Of a DNA stretch of 64,000 bases, positions 7,875 to 15,746 are shown in pieces; position 1 is the first letter of the stretch; each line of letters opens with the position of its first letter. The position numbers and the translations under genes are program-made. Origin of the DNA: Desulfobacterales bacterium (GTDB lineage: Bacteria; Desulfobacterota; Desulfobacteria; Desulfobacterales; JALSRD01); NCBI GenBank assembly GCA_026984935.1, contig JALSRD010000036.1:1-64000 (forward strand). Direction: 5' to 3'. The notes beneath the pieces were generated by a model. The model was not told the DNA's origin. It searched no databases and was given only the letters and a program-made list of their open reading frames with translations.

Positions 7875-9569
7875 GTGACGTTTCTGAAGATTACCAGTAT
7901 CGGGCGCACCTATCGGCACGTGCAGCGCTACCGCCAGATTCTCATGGTCCTGATCAAATACGGTTTCGGCGACCTGGTCGACACCCTGAAAATCGAGCAG
8001 TACCTGGAAATCGGCCGGCAGATGATCTCGCGCAAGCGCCGCGAGAAAATCGAAAAGCTTTCGCGGGCGGTGCGCGTCCGCATGGTGCTCGAAGAGCTCG
8101 GCCCCACCTTTATCAAGCTGGGCCAGATCCTTTCCACACGGCCGGACCTGCTGCCGGTGGAGTTCATCCGCGAGTTCCCCAAGCTCCAGGACGAGGTGCC
8201 GCCTTTTGCGTTTTCCGAAGTTGCGGACATCATCGAAACAGAATTCAAACAGCCTTTGCAGGCACTGTTTCTGAAGTTCGAGGCAAAGCCCCTGGCGGCG
8301 GCGTCCATCGGCCAGGTGCACCGGGCCCGGCTCAAAGACGGCCAGCAGGTGGTGGTCAAGATTCAGCGCCCGGGCATCCGGCGCACCATCGAAGTCGACC
8401 TGGAAATCATGATGCACCTGGCCGGACTGATGGAGAAACACCTCAAGGGCTGGGAGATCCAGCGGCCCACCAAGATCGTGGCGGAATTTGCGCGCACCCT
8501 GGGAAAAGAGCTGGACTACACCCTGGAGGCCGCCAACATGGAGCGCTTCGGCCGGCATTTCGCCAAGGACTCCCGCGTTTACATCCCCAAAGTCTACCGG
8601 CAGGTCTCCACCGGGCGCGTGCTGACCATGGAGTGCGTCAGCGGCATCAAGGCCTCGGACATCGAACGTCTGGAGAAAGCCGGGCTCGACCGCCGCAAGA
8701 TCGCCCGCCGGGGGTTCGATCTGATCATGAAACAGGTGTTCATCTACGGTTTTTTCCACGCCGACCCCCATCCGGGCAACATATTCGTCCTGCCCGCCAA
8801 TGTCATCTGCTACCTGGATTTCGGCATGATCGGGCGCATCGACCTCAAGACGCGGGAGATGTTCGCCGACCTGATAATGGCGCTGGTGCACCTGGACGAG
8901 ACCAAGGTCGCCCACACCCTGCTGAAGCTGACGCAGTACGAGCAGGCGCCCGAGTTCAAGGACCTGGAAAAAGACGCCGCCGAATTCATGGACCGCTACT
9001 GTTACCGGCCGCTGAAGGAAATCGACCTCGGCAAGCTGCTGCACCAGCTGCTGGATGTCGCCAGCAAGCATCGTCTGACCATCCCGCCGGACCTCTTTTT
9101 GATGATGAAGGCCTTGAGTACGGTGGAGGGGCTGGGCCGCACCCTGGACCCGGATTTCGACGTCATCAGACAGGCGGCACCCTTCATCCGGCGCGTGCAG
9201 CTGAACCGCGTCAACCCCTACCGCCTGGCAAGCGACGCGGCCCACTCGGGCATGGAGCTGGTCTCTCTGTTGAAGGATATCCCCGGAGAACTGCGCGAGA
9301 TCATGAAAATGGTCAAGCGCGGCCAGGTCAAGATCGAGTTCGAGCACCGCGGCCTGGGGCCGCTGATATCGACTTTCGACCGGCTCAGCAACCGCATTGC
9401 CTTTTCCATCGTACTGGCCTCGCTGGTGATCGGTTCTTCACTGGTGGTGCTGGCGGGCATCCCGCCCAAATGGCACGAGATTCCCGTGATCGGCATCGTC
9501 GGCTTCCTGGTGGCCGGCGCCATGGCCTTCTGGCTGCTGATATCGATCATGCGCAGCGGCAGGATGTGA
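7875..9569 (+). CDS. UbiB/ABC1/COQ8-family atypical kinase
   Basis: 564 residues, GTG start with GGAGGG five bases upstream. The family KxGQ motif appears as FIKLGQILSTRPDLLP. An Ala-rich nucleotide loop (PLAAASIGQVHRA) is followed by the VVVKIQRPG lysine. HADPHPGNIF (catalytic-loop analogue) and CYLDFGMIG (metal-binding DFG) follow. Two hydrophobic helices at the C-terminus (about 510-560) anchor it to the membrane. UbiB proteins act as ATPases in isoprenoid-quinone biosynthesis. In an organism expected to use menaquinone the exact client is uncertain. It is apparently transcribed alone. Confidence 0.88.
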   Translation: MTFLKITSIGRTYRHVQRYRQILMVLIKYGFGDLVDTLKIEQYLEIGRQMISRKRREKIEKLSRAVRVRMVLEELGPTFIKLGQILSTRPDLLPVEFIREFPKLQDEVPPFAFSEVADIIETEFKQPLQALFLKFEAKPLAAASIGQVHRARLKDGQQVVVKIQRPGIRRTIEVDLEIMMHLAGLMEKHLKGWEIQRPTKIVAEFARTLGKELDYTLEAANMERFGRHFAKDSRVYIPKVYRQVSTGRVLTMECVSGIKASDIERLEKAGLDRRKIARRGFDLIMKQVFIYGFFHADPHPGNIFVLPANVICYLDFGMIGRIDLKTREMFADLIMALVHLDETKVAHTLLKLTQYEQAPEFKDLEKDAAEFMDRYCYRPLKEIDLGKLLHQLLDVASKHRLTIPPDLFLMMKALSTVEGLGRTLDPDFDVIRQAAPFIRRVQLNRVNPYRLASDAAHSGMELVSLLKDIPGELREIMKMVKRGQVKIEFEHRGLGPLISTFDRLSNRIAFSIVLASLVIGSSLVVLAGIPPKWHEIPVIGIVGFLVAGAMAFWLLISIMRSGRM

Positions 9570-9687
9570 GCATCCGGCCGCCGAAGCGAGCGGCAAAGCG
9601 GAACCTTGCCGGTGCACGCTGTTCAAACTATTTCAGCTATGGGCGCCATGGGCGGTAAAAACCCGGGGCTGCTTTTCAGCGCACTGT

Positions 9688-10197
9688 TCACCCGGCTTTC
9701 AAACGCTCTGCCGAGAGTTCGATGTAGTTTTGCGCCGAGCTGCCCAGGTTTCGCATCTGGTCGTCGGTGAGGGGGCGTTTGATGCGCGCCGGAATGCCGG
9801 CCACCAGCTGGTGGGCGGGAAATTTCGTGTTTTCCATGACCACGGCGCCGGCTGCGACGATGCAGCCTTCGCCGATGACGGCGCCGGTGAGCACCACGGC
9901 GCCGATGCCGATCAGCGCCAGATCCTCCACGATGCAGCCGTGCACCACGGCGTTGTGGCCCACGGTGACGTTTTCACCGATGATGGCCGGTTTGCCGGCG
10001 TCGGTGTGCACGGTGCAGTTGTCCTGGATGTTGCTGTTTCTGCCCAACCGGACCGGCGCCATGTCGCCGCGCAGCACCGCCCCGTGCCAGACGCTGGCGC
10101 CGTCGCCGATCTCCACGTCGCCCTCGATGACCGCCGTGGGCGAGATGTACACCCGCTTTCCGATCCTGGGCTTTATCCCCTTATAGCTCATCAGCAT
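9688..10197 (-). CDS. Gamma-carbonic-anhydrase-like hexapeptide-repeat protein
   Basis: 169 residues. The ATG at 10197 has AGGA ten bases upstream; ATG 10191 and an earlier frame start at 10224 are alternatives. Left-handed beta-helix repeats are evident as regular I/V-G-x-x-x steps (GDVEIGDGASVWHGAVLRGD, then IGENVTVGHN). The three metal-ligand histidines of the gamma-carbonic-anhydrase family are present in TVHTD and GHNAVVHG. Relatives include CamH, YrdA and PaaY. PaaY is a thioesterase helping phenylacetate catabolism, so a CoA-ester housekeeping role near an aromatic pathway is possible. The gene is divergent from had-oah, and the shared operator lies in the 235-base gap. Confidence 0.82.
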   Translation of the reverse strand: MLMSYKGIKPRIGKRVYISPTAVIEGDVEIGDGASVWHGAVLRGDMAPVRLGRNSNIQDNCTVHTDAGKPAIIGENVTVGHNAVVHGCIVEDLALIGIGAVVLTGAVIGEGCIVAAGAVVMENTKFPAHQLVAGIPARIKRPLTDDQMRNLGSSAQNYIELSAERLKAG

Positions 10198-10292
10198 GTC
10201 AGTTGTCCTGTCTAATGCCCGCATGGCTCTGGTCGCAGGCTGCCGTTTGCGGCGCCTTTATCGCACTTGCCGGCCGGGCTGTAAATAAAAGA

Positions 10293-10321
10293 TTGACATA
10301 AAAAACCAGTTTAGTTACATT
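10293..10321 (+). promoter_or_regulatory. Promoter of the had-oah unit
   Basis: TTGACA at 10293-10298, a 17-base spacer, then TACATT at 10316-10321. The -10 element lies inside the 22-bp palindrome at 10315-10336, so a protein bound there would block RNA polymerase. The region is markedly AT-rich against a GC-rich background. Distance to the ATG at 10433 is about 110 bases. Confidence 0.65.
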
Positions 10322-10336
10322 ATAGCTATATTGTAA
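10315..10336. promoter_or_regulatory. 22-bp palindromic operator, copy 1 (had-oah)
   Basis: An inverted repeat with half-site TTACATTATAG, symmetric except for one base pair in each arm (20 of 22 positions). It overlaps the -10 region of the had-oah promoter. The second copy at 25164-25185 in front of bamB shares the 16-base core AGTTACATTATAGCTA. Size and symmetry fit a TetR-, GntR- or MarR-type dimer, but no candidate regulator gene is in the window. Confidence 0.75.
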
Positions 10337-10432
10337 AGTGCAATGGGCGGGCTTTGCACGGCCGGCTTTTGGGCCGACGGCAGCGGATGGCGCAACAACA
10401 GTTTAATTTTTCAAGGGGTGAAGGAGGTTAAA

Positions 10433-11539
10433 ATGGCAGCAGTACCGGACAAGATCCTCACGTGGCAGATGGTTCAGCCGACGACCTACAACCGGGAAAC
10501 CAAGGAAGTGACGCCCGGCAAGATCGAAAAGGCCGAACTGCCCGTGCCCGAGCTGAAGAGCGGTGAAGTACTGGTCGAGGTCGCCGGCTGCGGCGTGTGC
10601 CACACCGACCTGGGCTATTTTTACGACGGCGTGCCCACGGTTTCCAAGCCGCCCCTGACCCTGGGCCATGAGATCGCCGGTACGGTGGTGGCCGGCGATG
10701 AGAAATGGGTGGGCAAGGAAGTCATCATCCCGGCCGTGATGCCCTGCCGGCAGTGCATCTTCTGCAAAACCGGCCGCGGCAACCGCTGCCTGGGCCAGAA
10801 GATGCCCGGCAACAGCCTGGGGCCCTATGGCGGCTTTTCCAGCCACATTCCGGTGCCCAGCGTGGATCTGTGCGCAATCAAAGACCGCGGCGACGTGCCG
10901 CTGGCGCACCTGGCCGTGGTCGCCGATGCCGCCACGACGCCCTACCAGGCCGCCAGGCGCGCCGACCTGCAGCCGGGCGACAACGTGGTGGTCGTGGGCA
11001 TTACCGGCGGTGTGGGCCAGTATATGGGGCAGACGGCCAAGGCCCTGGGGGCGCACACGGTGGTGGGCATTGCGCGCAACCAGGAAAAGCTCGACCGCGC
11101 CCTCAAGTACGGCGCCGATTTCGTGATCAATTCCACCGACAAGGACGCCCGCGCGGTTTCCAAGGAGTTCAAGGGGCTCTGCAAGCAAAACGGCCTGCCG
11201 GGCTACGGCTGGAAGATCTTCGAGGTTACCGGCGCCAAGGCGGGGCAGGAAATCGGGCTGTCGCTGCTGAGCTTCATCGGCAAACTGGTCATCGTGGGCT
11301 TCGGCATGGCCAAGGCCGAGTACGCCTTCGGGCGCCTGATGGCCTTCGACGCCGAGATCATCGGCACCTGGGGCTGTCTGCCGGAATATTACCCGGTGGT
11401 GCTGGACATGGTGCTGGCGGGCAAGATCAACATCGCCGATTTCGTGCAGACGCGGCCCATGAGCAGTATCGCCGAGACTTTCGCAGAAGCCCACAAGGTT
11501 TCGCCGGCCAGGCGCATCGTGCTGACGCCGGACTTCTAG
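10433..11539 (+). CDS. had: 6-hydroxycyclohex-1-ene-1-carbonyl-CoA dehydrogenase
   Basis: 368 residues. ATG 10433 follows a strong AAGGAGG; the frame is open 90 bases further upstream but has no such site. It is a zinc-dependent medium-chain dehydrogenase: catalytic zinc ligands Cys56 (GCGVCHTD) and His79 (LGHEIAG), and structural zinc ligands Cys105, 108, 111 and 119. A Rossmann nucleotide site follows (VVGITGGVGQYMGQTAKALGA region, about 181-203). The length and adjacency to oah identify it as the NAD-dependent enzyme (Had, BamR) that oxidises 6-hydroxycyclohex-1-ene-1-carbonyl-CoA to the 6-oxo compound after ring reduction. The preceding pathway gene, dienoyl-CoA hydratase (dch/bamQ), which is often adjacent, is absent here. 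Confidence 0.92.
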   Translation: MAAVPDKILTWQMVQPTTYNRETKEVTPGKIEKAELPVPELKSGEVLVEVAGCGVCHTDLGYFYDGVPTVSKPPLTLGHEIAGTVVAGDEKWVGKEVIIPAVMPCRQCIFCKTGRGNRCLGQKMPGNSLGPYGGFSSHIPVPSVDLCAIKDRGDVPLAHLAVVADAATTPYQAARRADLQPGDNVVVVGITGGVGQYMGQTAKALGAHTVVGIARNQEKLDRALKYGADFVINSTDKDARAVSKEFKGLCKQNGLPGYGWKIFEVTGAKAGQEIGLSLLSFIGKLVIVGFGMAKAEYAFGRLMAFDAEIIGTWGCLPEYYPVVLDMVLAGKINIADFVQTRPMSSIAETFAEAHKVSPARRIVLTPDF

Positions 11540-11616
11540 GGTCATCGATTCGGCCGGGATGTCCCCGGCCACCGAGATAAAACATCACGAAGCAACAACA
11601 ACCAGAAGGAGGACAC

Positions 11617-12753
11617 ATGGCACTGGAGTGGATGCCCCGCGACAACGAGATCAAGGACCATATGCTGCACACCGATGTTCACTGGGGCAGCGAGCCCCCC
11701 TGCGTGGTGTACGAAAAACGGCCGCTGACAGACCCCAAGGGCAAGGTGGTGGACGGCCTGTTCGTATCCTGGATCCGGTTGAACAATCCCCGGCAGTACA
11801 ACTCCTACACCACCGAGATGGTCAAGGGCGTGATCGCCGGTTTTGAAAACGCCTCGCTGGACCGCAGCGTGGTGGCGGTGGTTTTCACCGGCACGGGCCC
11901 CTATGCCTTCTGCACCGGCGGCAACACCAAGGAGTACAGCGAGTTCTACAGCCTGCGCTCGGACGAGTACGGGCAGTACATGGAGCTTTTCAACCACATG
12001 GTGGATGCCATCATGGCCTGCAAGAAGCCGGTCATCTGCCGTGTCAACGGCATGCGTGTGGCCGGCGGCCAGGAAATCGGCATGGCCTGCGACATCGCCG
12101 TGTCTTCGGACCTGGCCATTTTCGGACAGGCCGGACCGCGGCACGGATCGGCCCCGGACGGCGGCTCCTCCGATTTCCTGCCCTGGTACCTGGGGATCGA
12201 GGACGCCATGTGGAACTGTGTCTCCTGCGAGATGTGGTCGGCTTACAAGATGAAGGCCAAGGGGCTGATCAGCAAGGTGGTGCCGGTGCTCAAAGTGGAC
12301 GGCCAGTGGGTGCGCAACCCCATGATCATCACCGACCGGTACGTGCAGGACGGCGAGATCGTCTACGGCGAGTACCAGAGCGGCAGCGCCTTTAAAGAGG
12401 CGCGCGCCTTCGTCAAGGAACACCAGCCCAACGCCGATTTCGAGCTGTTGGACAAGGAAGTGGACAAGATCGTGTGGCAGTTCGCCAACCTTTTCCCGGG
12501 CTGCCTGATCAAGTCCATCGACAGCATCCGCGCCAAAAAGAAGTTCTTCTGGGATTACTCCAAGAACTACAACCGCCATTGGCTGGCGGCCAACATGGGC
12601 GGAGAGGCTTTCCTGGGCTTCGGCGCCTTCAACACCAAGAAGATCACCGGCACGGACACCATCGACTTCATCAAGTTCCGCCAGAACATCGCCCAGTGCC
12701 GGACCTGGGATATGGAGATGTTCGCCGAAGTCATGGGCAAGCCCAAGGAATAG
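11617..12753 (+). CDS. bamA: 6-oxocyclohex-1-ene-1-carbonyl-CoA hydrolase (ring opening)
   Basis: 378 residues. ATG 11617 follows AGAAGGAGG. A crotonase-fold protein with the family's CoA/oxyanion segment (FTGTGPYAFCTGGNTKEY, from about residue 89) and the VNGMRVAGGQEIGMACDIAV helix region. The length and the extended C-terminal part match Oah/BamA, the widely used marker gene for anaerobic aromatic degradation. It adds water and cleaves the alicyclic ring hydrolytically, giving 3-hydroxypimelyl-CoA. It lies 77 bases after had in one transcription unit. Two intrinsic terminators follow. Confidence 0.95.
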   Translation: MALEWMPRDNEIKDHMLHTDVHWGSEPPCVVYEKRPLTDPKGKVVDGLFVSWIRLNNPRQYNSYTTEMVKGVIAGFENASLDRSVVAVVFTGTGPYAFCTGGNTKEYSEFYSLRSDEYGQYMELFNHMVDAIMACKKPVICRVNGMRVAGGQEIGMACDIAVSSDLAIFGQAGPRHGSAPDGGSSDFLPWYLGIEDAMWNCVSCEMWSAYKMKAKGLISKVVPVLKVDGQWVRNPMIITDRYVQDGEIVYGEYQSGSAFKEARAFVKEHQPNADFELLDKEVDKIVWQFANLFPGCLIKSIDSIRAKKKFFWDYSKNYNRHWLAANMGGEAFLGFGAFNTKKITGTDTIDFIKFRQNIAQCRTWDMEMFAEVMGKPKE

Positions 12754-12830
12754 ATGCCCGTGTTGCCGCAAGGCGAGGTGGACAGAGATCCATAATCCGG
12801 CGCCTTCCGGCTTTTGCGATGCCGGGGGCC

Positions 12831-12850
12831 GTCCGCTTGCGCGGACTTTT
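12831..12850 (+). terminator. Intrinsic terminator 1 of the had-oah unit
   Basis: GTCCGC (12831-12836), loop TTGC, GCGGAC (12841-12846) and TTTT. A perfect six-base-pair GC-rich stem with a four-base loop, 78 bases after the oah stop. Confidence 0.75.
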
Positions 12851-12852
12851 CC

Positions 12853-12904
12853 GATCGGCAGGCAGCCGACCGCCACACGGCGGCCTGCCTGCCGATCTGC
12901 TTTT
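12853..12904 (+). terminator. Intrinsic terminator 2 of the had-oah unit
   Basis: GATCGGCAGGCAG (12853-12865) pairs perfectly with CTGCCTGCCGATC (12885-12897). The inner bases add a second CCGCC/GGCGG stem. The sequence continues TGCTTTT. Directly behind terminator 1, it would insulate the pathway unit from the acetyltransferase genes downstream. Confidence 0.75.
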
Positions 12905-12972
12905 AGGGGCGGCGTGCGCCGCGGCAGGATCTGCGGCCGCTGCCCAAGAGCACCGGAATATGCCGGAATCGG

Positions 12973-13013
12973 TTGACAGGCTTTGAAATACCCTGATAGA
13001 CCGGTTAGTCAGA
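12973..13013 (+). promoter_or_regulatory. Possible promoter with ACCGGT-centred inverted repeat
   Basis: TTGACA at 12973-12978 is followed by a weak -10 (TAGACC, 18-base spacing). Over it lies an imperfect dyad around ACCGGT, with outer arms TGA and TCA (12994-13011). Dyads of this type occur at some TetR-family operators of fatty-acid or acyl-CoA genes. It would drive the acetyltransferase gene from about 13008. Called by eye and weak. Confidence 0.35.
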
Positions 13014-13054
13014 TCACTTGCTGCAAGGCATCTCTTTCAAGGGGGGTTTTTGCG

Positions 13055-13609
13055 TTGAGATATCCCAAGGAGTGCATACTCAAGGAGTGTGAAGAGGCCA
13101 CCATCCGGCCTTTGGAGAAGTCGGACGAGAAACTGCTGCGGCGCTTCTATGAACAAACTTCCGAGGCCGACCGCTGGTACCTGCGTTCCGACGTGTCAGA
13201 CCCGCATTTCATCGAAAAACGGCTGCAGAGCATCGACAGCGGAACGGCGGCTTCGATTGTCGGAATCTGCCATGGCGCCATCATCGGCATCGGCACCCTT
13301 TTCCAGCGCACCTTCGGCGCCACCCGGCACATCGGCCAGTTCCGTATCATCGTCCTGCCCGCGTACCGCCAGAAACGGCTGGGCACCTGGCTGCTGCTGG
13401 ACCTCATCCAGCTCTCCATGGACAAGGGCCTGGAGGCACTGCGCACCGACCTGGTGGTGGACGTCGAGGATCCGGCCATCGAGGCGGTCACCAAGTTCGA
13501 CTTTTTCAAGGAAGCGACCCTGCAGAACTACGTCAAGGATCCCGCGGGGAACTACCATGATCTGGTCATCATGATCAAACGGCTGCACCGCGGCTGGAGT
13601 GACTATTAG
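13055..13609 (+). CDS. GNAT-family N-acetyltransferase
   Basis: 184 residues from TTG 13055, with an AAGGGGGG ribosome-binding site nine bases upstream. A frame open from 12983 would overlap the putative promoter and is less likely. GNAT motif A is visible (IIVLPAYRQKRLGTWLLLDL, about residues 92-111), followed by a conserved hydrophobic strand with acidic residues (TDLVVDVEDPA). It is followed 41 bases later by a second, different GNAT gene. Protein lysine acetylation of acyl-CoA ligases by GNAT enzymes is known in aromatic degraders, but nothing in this sequence fixes its substrate. Confidence 0.78.
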   Translation: MRYPKECILKECEEATIRPLEKSDEKLLRRFYEQTSEADRWYLRSDVSDPHFIEKRLQSIDSGTAASIVGICHGAIIGIGTLFQRTFGATRHIGQFRIIVLPAYRQKRLGTWLLLDLIQLSMDKGLEALRTDLVVDVEDPAIEAVTKFDFFKEATLQNYVKDPAGNYHDLVIMIKRLHRGWSDY

Positions 13610-13650
13610 GCCTCGGCCCCGAAAACGATCGCCTCAATCCAGCGGATTTG

Positions 13651-14286
13651 ATGACTGAGAAGCTGCCACGCCGGAAAATCTGGGCGACACCCAACGGCCA
13701 GCTGCGGTTGTGCGCCTTCTGCACGCCGGAGCAGATTCGCGCCTATACGTTCAGTCCGCGTTTCGGAACCTACGCGCGCTTCAAGTCGCTGTACACGCGC
13801 CGGGAAAGCCTGGAGGAAAAGGCCGCCCAGCCGGGGGCCAACGTGGTGCTGGCCTTAAACGCCGCCGATCATATCGTGGGCTTCGGGGTGCTGGCGGAGC
13901 CGGACCCCGACGAGCGCTGGGCGCAGCTGGGAGCGGGGGTGATGATGGAGGTCAAAGCCATCGAAGTCAGCCGCAACTGGCGTGCCGGCGGCGTCGCCAA
14001 ACAGCTTCTGGAAATGATGCTCGAACACCCCCGGCGCGAAGAGATGATCGTTTACATGGTGGGCTACTCATGGACCTGGGACCTCGACGGCAGCGGCTAC
14101 AGCGCCCAGCAGTACCGCCGCCTGCTCATCCGCCTTTTCGAGCCCTTCGGTTTCAAGGAATACCAGACCAACGAACCCAACGTCTGCTTGAAACCCGAAA
14201 ACCTCTTCATGGCGCGGGTGGGCCGACGGGTCTCCAAGGAGATCCGGAACCGCTTCAAATGGCTGCTTTTCGGCATGTCGCCCTGA
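13651..14286 (+). CDS. AcuA-like GNAT acetyltransferase
   Basis: 211 residues from ATG 13651. Length and several segments recall Bacillus AcuA, the acetyltransferase that inactivates acetyl-CoA synthetase: DPDERWAQLGAG, KAIEVSRNWRAGGVAKQLLE (acetyl-CoA loop), the aromatic YSWTWDLDGSG, and a C-terminal LFMARVGRRVSKE. That resemblance is from memory of the family, not a search. Its position between ring-opening genes and a solute transporter makes CoA ligases of the aromatic pathway candidate targets. It probably forms an operon with the preceding GNAT gene. No clear Shine-Dalgarno site is seen. Confidence 0.72.
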   Translation: MTEKLPRRKIWATPNGQLRLCAFCTPEQIRAYTFSPRFGTYARFKSLYTRRESLEEKAAQPGANVVLALNAADHIVGFGVLAEPDPDERWAQLGAGVMMEVKAIEVSRNWRAGGVAKQLLEMMLEHPRREEMIVYMVGYSWTWDLDGSGYSAQQYRRLLIRLFEPFGFKEYQTNEPNVCLKPENLFMARVGRRVSKEIRNRFKWLLFGMSP

Positions 14287-14496
14287 ACGGCTGAAAAAAA
14301 AGTTGGCAGAAGTCCGCCGGCGGTTATGGTTCGCAAAAAGGTGGCGTAGGGAATCAGGCGGATTGGCGCAGTGCCGTAAAAGCAAGTCGGCGGGTTTCAC
14401 AGCCCGGCAGCTGACGCCGGGAAAGGATCCATTGCGATTTATAGCGGTCGGGCACGGAATCCAAGTGGTGGAAACCAGCAAAGGGGAGGGAAGATC

Positions 14497-15711
14497 ATGA
14501 AAAGGAAATCGTTGATTGCCATTTGTCTGGCGGTGGGAATGGCCGGATTGCTTTGCAGCCCGGCGGCCTGGGCGCGCAGCATCAAAGTCGGCATCGTCGA
14601 CTGTTACAGCGGCCCGCCCAGCACGTACACCAACGATGTGCGCGACGCCTTCAAGCTGGTCGTGGACCAGGTGAACGCCGCCGGCGGCGTCCTGGGGCGC
14701 AAGATCGAGTTTTTTGCGCGTGACAGCAAGTTCAAGGTCGACCTCGGCCTTGCCGAGGCCAAGGAGCTGATCATGCGCAAAGACGTGGACATCATGATGG
14801 GCACCATCAACAGCGCACTGGCCCTGGCCATATCCAACTTGTGCAAAAAAGAGAAGGTGCCCTTTTTCGTGACCTTTGCCAAAAGCGCCAAGATCACCGG
14901 CGCCAAGGGGCATCGCTACGTCTTTTCCATGAACGAAAACACCGCCATGGCCGGCAAGGCCGGTGCCGAGGGCCTTGCCAAACGGCCCTATGTGAAATAC
15001 TGGATCGCCGGGGACGATTACGAGTACGGGCACGCCATCGCCGGCGGTGTGTGGTCCAACCTGAAAACGATCAAACCGGGCGTCAAACTGCTGGGACAAT
15101 CCTGGTGGAAGGTGGGGGAACCGGATTTTACGCCGTACATCACGGCCATTCTCTCCGCCAAACCCGATGCCGTCATCGTGGCCACCGGCGGGCGCGACTG
15201 CGTGCCGTTTCTAAAAGCCGCCCAGGCCACCGGCTTCAACCGGCGCGTCCCGTTTTACATGCACACGGCCACCGAACTGGCGACGCTCAAACCGCTGGGT
15301 CTGCAGGCGCCGGAGGGCGTTATCGGCACGTCGAACTATTACTACTACTACCCGCAGACGGCGGCCAACAAGGCGTTTGTAAAATCTTTCAAGGCGGCCT
15401 ACGGCCGCAACCCGGCCGTGGGTGCGCTGTACGGCTACGTGGCGGCGAAATTCATGATCCGGGGGTTTAACAAGGCCGGCAAAATCGACACCGAGAAGTT
15501 CATCGACGCGCTGGAAGGCATGCGCATCGACAGCCCGGTGGGCCCCCTGACCTTGAGGGCTTTCGACCACCAGGTGATGTATCCCATGTTCATGGGCGTC
15601 ACGCACAAGGTCCCCGGCATGAAATACCTCATGGCCGCCGATATCGTCACCCTGCCGGGCAAAGATGTCATGCCCGCCGTTGCGGAAATCAAAAAGGCCC
15701 GGGCCAGGTAA
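14497..15711 (+). CDS. ABC transporter periplasmic substrate-binding protein (LivJ family)
   Basis: 404 residues, ATG after GGGGAGGG. The signal peptide (1-26, cleavage after AWA) precedes a type-I periplasmic binding fold beginning RSIKVGIVDCYSG, with the usual VNAAGGVLGRKIE segment. It is the first gene of a complete five-gene Liv-type system. Members of this family bind branched-chain amino acids, but also benzoate, 4-hydroxybenzoate and other aromatic acids. The location next to benzoyl-CoA pathway genes favours an aromatic carboxylate, by inference only. The 210-base gap upstream contains no recognisable promoter or gene. Confidence 0.88.
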   Translation: MKRKSLIAICLAVGMAGLLCSPAAWARSIKVGIVDCYSGPPSTYTNDVRDAFKLVVDQVNAAGGVLGRKIEFFARDSKFKVDLGLAEAKELIMRKDVDIMMGTINSALALAISNLCKKEKVPFFVTFAKSAKITGAKGHRYVFSMNENTAMAGKAGAEGLAKRPYVKYWIAGDDYEYGHAIAGGVWSNLKTIKPGVKLLGQSWWKVGEPDFTPYITAILSAKPDAVIVATGGRDCVPFLKAAQATGFNRRVPFYMHTATELATLKPLGLQAPEGVIGTSNYYYYYPQTAANKAFVKSFKAAYGRNPAVGALYGYVAAKFMIRGFNKAGKIDTEKFIDALEGMRIDSPVGPLTLRAFDHQVMYPMFMGVTHKVPGMKYLMAADIVTLPGKDVMPAVAEIKKARAR

Positions 15712-15746
15712 AGCGCCTGGCCGGTGCGCGCGAAAGGGCTGGAGCG

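Noticed and set aside
7698-9347. Minus-strand open frame of 549 codons across the UbiB-like gene
   Set aside because: It is an antisense shadow. The plus-strand protein contains every UbiB motif.
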